Source: Bacteroidota bacterium
Lineage (GTDB): Bacteria > Bacteroidota > Bacteroidia > Bacteroidales > JACABE01
NCBI GenBank assembly: GCA_026391675.1
Contig: JAPLDQ010000045.1
Coordinates: 82,952 to 146,951, forward strand
DNA: 64,000 nt
Direction: 5' to 3'
A model generated the notes under the pieces. It was not told the DNA's origin. It was given only the letters and a program-made list of their open reading frames with translations, and did not search any database. A program made the position numbers and the translations under genes. Shown in pieces: positions 61,477-64,000 of the stretch (positions are counted from its first letter, which is position 1; each line of letters opens with the position of its first letter).

Positions 61477-61806
61477 TTATCTGGCAAAATCTTCCCATTT
61501 TTTCGAATCAGAATAATACGTTTTTGATTCTCCTAATGAAGTTCCAAACCAAATCATATAATTTACACTGTCAGCTCTTATCAGATAAAATAACGGATAA
61601 TTATCATCTTCTTTAATTCCAATTTCCTTTAATGTTAAAGGAAGTTTTCCATTTGTTTTTTTGTAAATTTCAACTTTATTTACCAATATATTTCCTTCAT
61701 TAATTAAATTATTATCTCTTGAATCTTTTAATATGAAATAAATCACACAAAAAATAATTATTATTAGAATAGAAGATATTATACTAAATTTAAAATACTT
61801 ATTCAT
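61477..61806 (-). CDS. Membrane-anchored small protein, candidate immunity
   Basis: 109 residues from the ATG at 61806 (MNKYFKFSIISSILIIIIFC); an earlier in-frame start would lengthen the overlap with the toxin gene. One N-terminal membrane segment (about 8-28) is followed by a pilin/pseudopilin-like helix and loop (NILVNKVEIYKKTNGKLPLT, LKEIGI) and a small sheet. It overlaps the orphan Rhs tip by 8 bases and ends the cassette. Membrane anchoring would place it on the cell-envelope side, as with the other two immunity candidates. Function inferred. Confidence 0.65.
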   Translation of the reverse strand: MNKYFKFSIISSILIIIIFCVIYFILKDSRDNNLINEGNILVNKVEIYKKTNGKLPLTLKEIGIKEDDNYPLFYLIRADSVNYMIWFGTSLGESKTYYSDSKKWEDFAR

Positions 61807-62815
61807 AACAATCAGGCGTTTTTGCATTTACTGTATGATTTGTTCCTGTTGGCTTGTCTGTGGGTTCGCTATCTGGTAAACATTCGTAATTTGGAGCATT
61901 TTCAGGTGAAGTTGCTTTTAATTGATTGTTCATATAATTACCAAGTTGTTCTCCAAAACTTAATTTGCTATTTGGATTAAAATAATTTACTGCAAAATCA
62001 GCGCCATATTTATCACTTGGTAAATCTTCATAACTATATGCTGAATAAGGTGCAAATAATCTATCACTCATTTCTTGTTTATATCCGTCCTGAATTGCTT
62101 CGGAAACAGGATTTATTCCTGCCTGTTGAATATAATACATTTGAGATTCAGGAGATAAAAAAACAAATGTTTCACTTTTTATCATGTTCTCTGCAGAAAT
62201 TTTATTCTGTTTATATTCGTATGCTTTTCCTGCATAAAATAAGAAATGAGCCATATCAATCCAACCTCCTTTTTCAGTGTAAATATATCTATCCTTAATA
62301 TTATTAAAAGGAGCTGTAGTTGCCGGCGTTGGTCGCTTTTGCTTCCAATTCATTTCAGTTCTACCTAATCGTAACATAGCATCCTGAGCAAGTGCACCAG
62401 TCAATGTTCCCATTTTAGTTCTAGTATTATTTAAAAATGCAACAAATCCACTTACAGAACCTGCTTGAGGCTTTATCGGTTCCATCCCGTCTGGATCTGT
62501 TAAAAATATAGGGTTATTCCCAGCATACAGAAAAGGGCTTTCTTCAGGAAATTTTTTTGCTAATGGATCAACACTCAACCACCTCCCAATTCTCGGGTCA
62601 TAAATTCTAGCACCAAAATCTAAGCTATTTCCGGTACCCTTAACCTCATTATCTTTTTCTTTCCCATTAAATCCGAATCTATATGCGATACTATAGAAAT
62701 TTGAATAATCGGATATGTTATGCTTTTGTATCAATATTTTTAAAACTTTAACATTATAAATGGTAAAAATACTAAATAAATAATACCAATCATTAATTGA
62801 CAGAAAAAATATCAA
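61799..62815 (-). CDS. Orphan Rhs tip with unknown toxin domain
   Basis: 338 residues as an open frame; the first 45 are probably not native protein, because homology to the other tips begins at YRFGFNGKEKDNEVKGTGNS (about 45-64), then DFGARIYDPRIGRWLSVDPL and NNPIFLTDPDGMEP. The YD shell is absent. The variable domain of about 215 residues has a GWIDMAHFLFYAGKAYEYKQ stretch (about 190-210) and KYGADFAVNYFN near the end; His in DMAHF could be catalytic, but no known toxin family is identified. Arrangement matches orphan cassette 1: shared upstream sequence, Rhs tip, overlapping exported/membrane immunity gene, shared 3' block. Confidence 0.7.
   Translation of the reverse strand: MIFFLSINDWYYLFSIFTIYNVKVLKILIQKHNISDYSNFYSIAYRFGFNGKEKDNEVKGTGNSLDFGARIYDPRIGRWLSVDPLAKKFPEESPFLYAGNNPIFLTDPDGMEPIKPQAGSVSGFVAFLNNTRTKMGTLTGALAQDAMLRLGRTEMNWKQKRPTPATTAPFNNIKDRYIYTEKGGWIDMAHFLFYAGKAYEYKQNKISAENMIKSETFVFLSPESQMYYIQQAGINPVSEAIQDGYKQEMSDRLFAPYSAYSYEDLPSDKYGADFAVNYFNPNSKLSFGEQLGNYMNNQLKATSPENAPNYECLPDSEPTDKPTGTNHTVNAKTPDCYE
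62763..62778. repeat. 5' boundary repeat of orphan Rhs cassette 2
   Basis: GTAAAAATACTAAATA, identical to 59170-59185. On the minus strand both copies precede a diverged but alignable leader and then the Rhs core. Confidence 0.7.
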
Positions 62816-63043
62816 TTGTAATGTTTCTATAAAAGTATGGTAATATCATTTTATAAAAAATTCTATCACTTTTACAAAAATTATATCAAAAATGCACTAA
62901 AAAATGATAGCATTTAGAAATGATTTTAGTGTTTTTTGCACAACTTTTTATTTTTAATATTACGTTCCTTGTCAAAAACCATACGTTCGTAAAGTCAAAA
63001 GCCACTTTCATACAATTTTTTCCTTTTGCTTGTTTTTGGTATA

Positions 63044-63051
63044 TATATTTG
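63044..63051 (+). promoter_or_regulatory. Promoter -7 box (TATATTTG)
   Basis: Exact TAnnTTTG match; TTTG at 63025-63028 could be the -33 element, though the spacing of 15 is short. It would give a leader of about 60 bases for the gene at 63120. Nothing else is seen in 62816-63119. Confidence 0.4.
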
Positions 63052-63119
63052 CAGTCAGTTTATGCATTTTTTATTTTAAAGAATTTGTATTTTTTTATTA
63101 ACAATTTAATACATTTTTT

Positions 63120-63863
63120 ATGAGCAATAATTCAGAAAACGGGCACGCAAATAATGTTGCCAAACTAAACGAGTTAATTTCATACGCTTTATCTTATGGT
63201 AGTGCGTATAATCCTGCAAAGGCTGCCCTCAAAATTGCAGCCATGCAAACCATTGTTTCCAGTGCTAAAACAGCAAATGATGCTGTTAACGCAGCCCTGC
63301 CTTTATACCGTAATGCAGTAGATGCCAGAGAATCAGCATTTCTTCCCTTATCAGGCCTGGTAAGAAGAAGCATGAATTTCCTTAAGGCTTCAGACACCAC
63401 CGATTTAGTGGACGAAAGCGTAAATATACTGGCGCGTAAATTATTAGGTGAAAGGGCTACAGCCAAATTAACGGAGGAAGAAAAGAAGGCATTGGCAGCC
63501 GAAGGCAAATCAGTTAAAGAGATTTCAACTTCGCAGATGGGTTACGATTTGCGTATTGATAACTTTGACAAATTCATTAAAATGTTGGCAAGCATACCAC
63601 TATATGCTCCCAATGAAACTGATCTGAAAATTGCAGCACTCACAGCCTGCTATAACGATTTAAAACTAAAGAATGCTGCTGTTTTAGCTGCCTGGGTTCC
63701 CTTAAGTAATGCCCGTATTGCCCGTAATGAAATTTTGTATAAAGAAATTACCGGCTTACACGATTTAGCTATAGACGCAAAACTCTATATTAAATCAGCC
63801 TTTGGCTCATTAAGTCCCCAATACAAACAAATCAGTAAATTAAAGTTTACCAATATTAGATAG
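63120..63863 (+). CDS. Uncharacterised helical protein
   Basis: 247 residues, almost entirely helical, Ala-rich, without signal peptide or membrane segment. Helices such as YNPAKAALKIAAMQTIVSSA and AVNAALPLYRNAVDARESAF suggest a long helical bundle. The middle (KLTEEEKKALAAEGKSVKEI) is charged. I recall similar sequences as conserved hypothetical proteins of Bacteroidota, often near mobile elements, but know no function. G+C is higher than in the Rhs island to its left, so it may mark the return to another genomic background. Confidence 0.75.
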   Translation: MSNNSENGHANNVAKLNELISYALSYGSAYNPAKAALKIAAMQTIVSSAKTANDAVNAALPLYRNAVDARESAFLPLSGLVRRSMNFLKASDTTDLVDESVNILARKLLGERATAKLTEEEKKALAAEGKSVKEISTSQMGYDLRIDNFDKFIKMLASIPLYAPNETDLKIAALTACYNDLKLKNAAVLAAWVPLSNARIARNEILYKEITGLHDLAIDAKLYIKSAFGSLSPQYKQISKLKFTNIR

Positions 63864-63893
63864 TCGCTCCTTAAAAACATCATAAAACAATGA

Positions 63894-63917
63894 TTATCAA
63901 CAAATAAGTGTTGATAA
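63894..63917. other. 9-bp hairpin downstream of the last gene
   Basis: TTATCAACA (63894-63902), loop AATAAG, TGTTGATAA (63909-63917). No T-tract follows, so it is either a weak terminator or a protein-binding palindrome. Confidence 0.45.
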
Positions 63918-64000
63918 ATATTCGAAAAAGGTACGATAAAATTGCAAGAAAATGTGTAAATTAGATGAAATTCTTGCAAAATGATAGGAAAAAGTAAAGA

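Noticed and set aside
62920..63123. 67-codon plus-strand frame before the last gene
   Set aside because: Phe/Leu/Ile-rich translation of an AT-rich promoter region; it overlaps the promoter box and the next start.
1..64000. CRISPR array, rRNA operon or complete tRNA gene
   Set aside because: No regularly spaced direct repeats, no rRNA-like sequence and no full cloverleaf were found; only the tRNA-end fragment near 25.1 kb.

Overview
The window is from a low-GC member of the Bacteroidota. Several signs agree: promoter boxes of the TAnnTTTG type, few Shine-Dalgarno sequences, an Omp28-like protein ending in a type IX secretion (T9SS) sorting domain, Bacteroidota-type Rhs/YD proteins, and phage proteins of a kind common in that phylum. 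The species cannot be told from the sequence.

Region 1 (1-25.1 kb) is a prophage or phage-derived island. It opens with a cut gene, an ArdC-N-like gene and a SymE-like gene, then terminators and a possible small RNA. The late genes follow on the plus strand: a portal-like protein, several uncharacterised structural proteins, an SGNH-hydrolase tail protein, two small membrane proteins, a GH108 endolysin, a tape measure protein, distal tail/baseplate proteins, tail fibres and a LamG-type lectin. No terminase or major capsid gene is recognisable here. Five transcription units start with nearly the same promoter (CCTTTA, then TAATATTG or TTAATTTG 20 bases later); in three the ATG is so close that the mRNA is probably leaderless. 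A dispersed GC-richer repeat (core GGCTTCGACTCCGCTCAGCC) fills the gaps and has also entered two genes in frame. The region ends with a leftward tyrosine integrase and a tRNA 3'-end-like att candidate.

Region 2 (25.2-49.1 kb) starts with a second, divergent tyrosine integrase and continues as one long plus-strand operon for exported proteins: a DUF6150-like protein, a CUB/beta-helix protein, an OmpH/Skp-like chaperone, a lipoprotein, a 2254-residue Rhs-type shell protein, a LolA-like protein, a 3011-residue Rhs protein with a variable C-terminus, and an overlapping MORN-repeat (YwqK-type) protein that is probably its immunity partner.

Region 3 (49.3-62.8 kb) is an accessory island almost wholly on the minus strand. 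It holds a four-gene operon (membrane protein, metallo-beta-lactamase fold enzyme, histidine phosphatase, ATP-grasp enzyme), an Omp28-like T9SS cargo, a TIR-STAND-TPR defence-type protein, and a three-gene operon with a Cas2/SinR-like small protein. It also carries two orphan Rhs-tip toxin/immunity modules, one with an HExxH motif, which share the same sequence at their 5' and 3' ends and so look like discrete cassettes. Integrase and other gene remnants lie between them.

Region 4 (63.1-64 kb) has one helical protein of unknown function.
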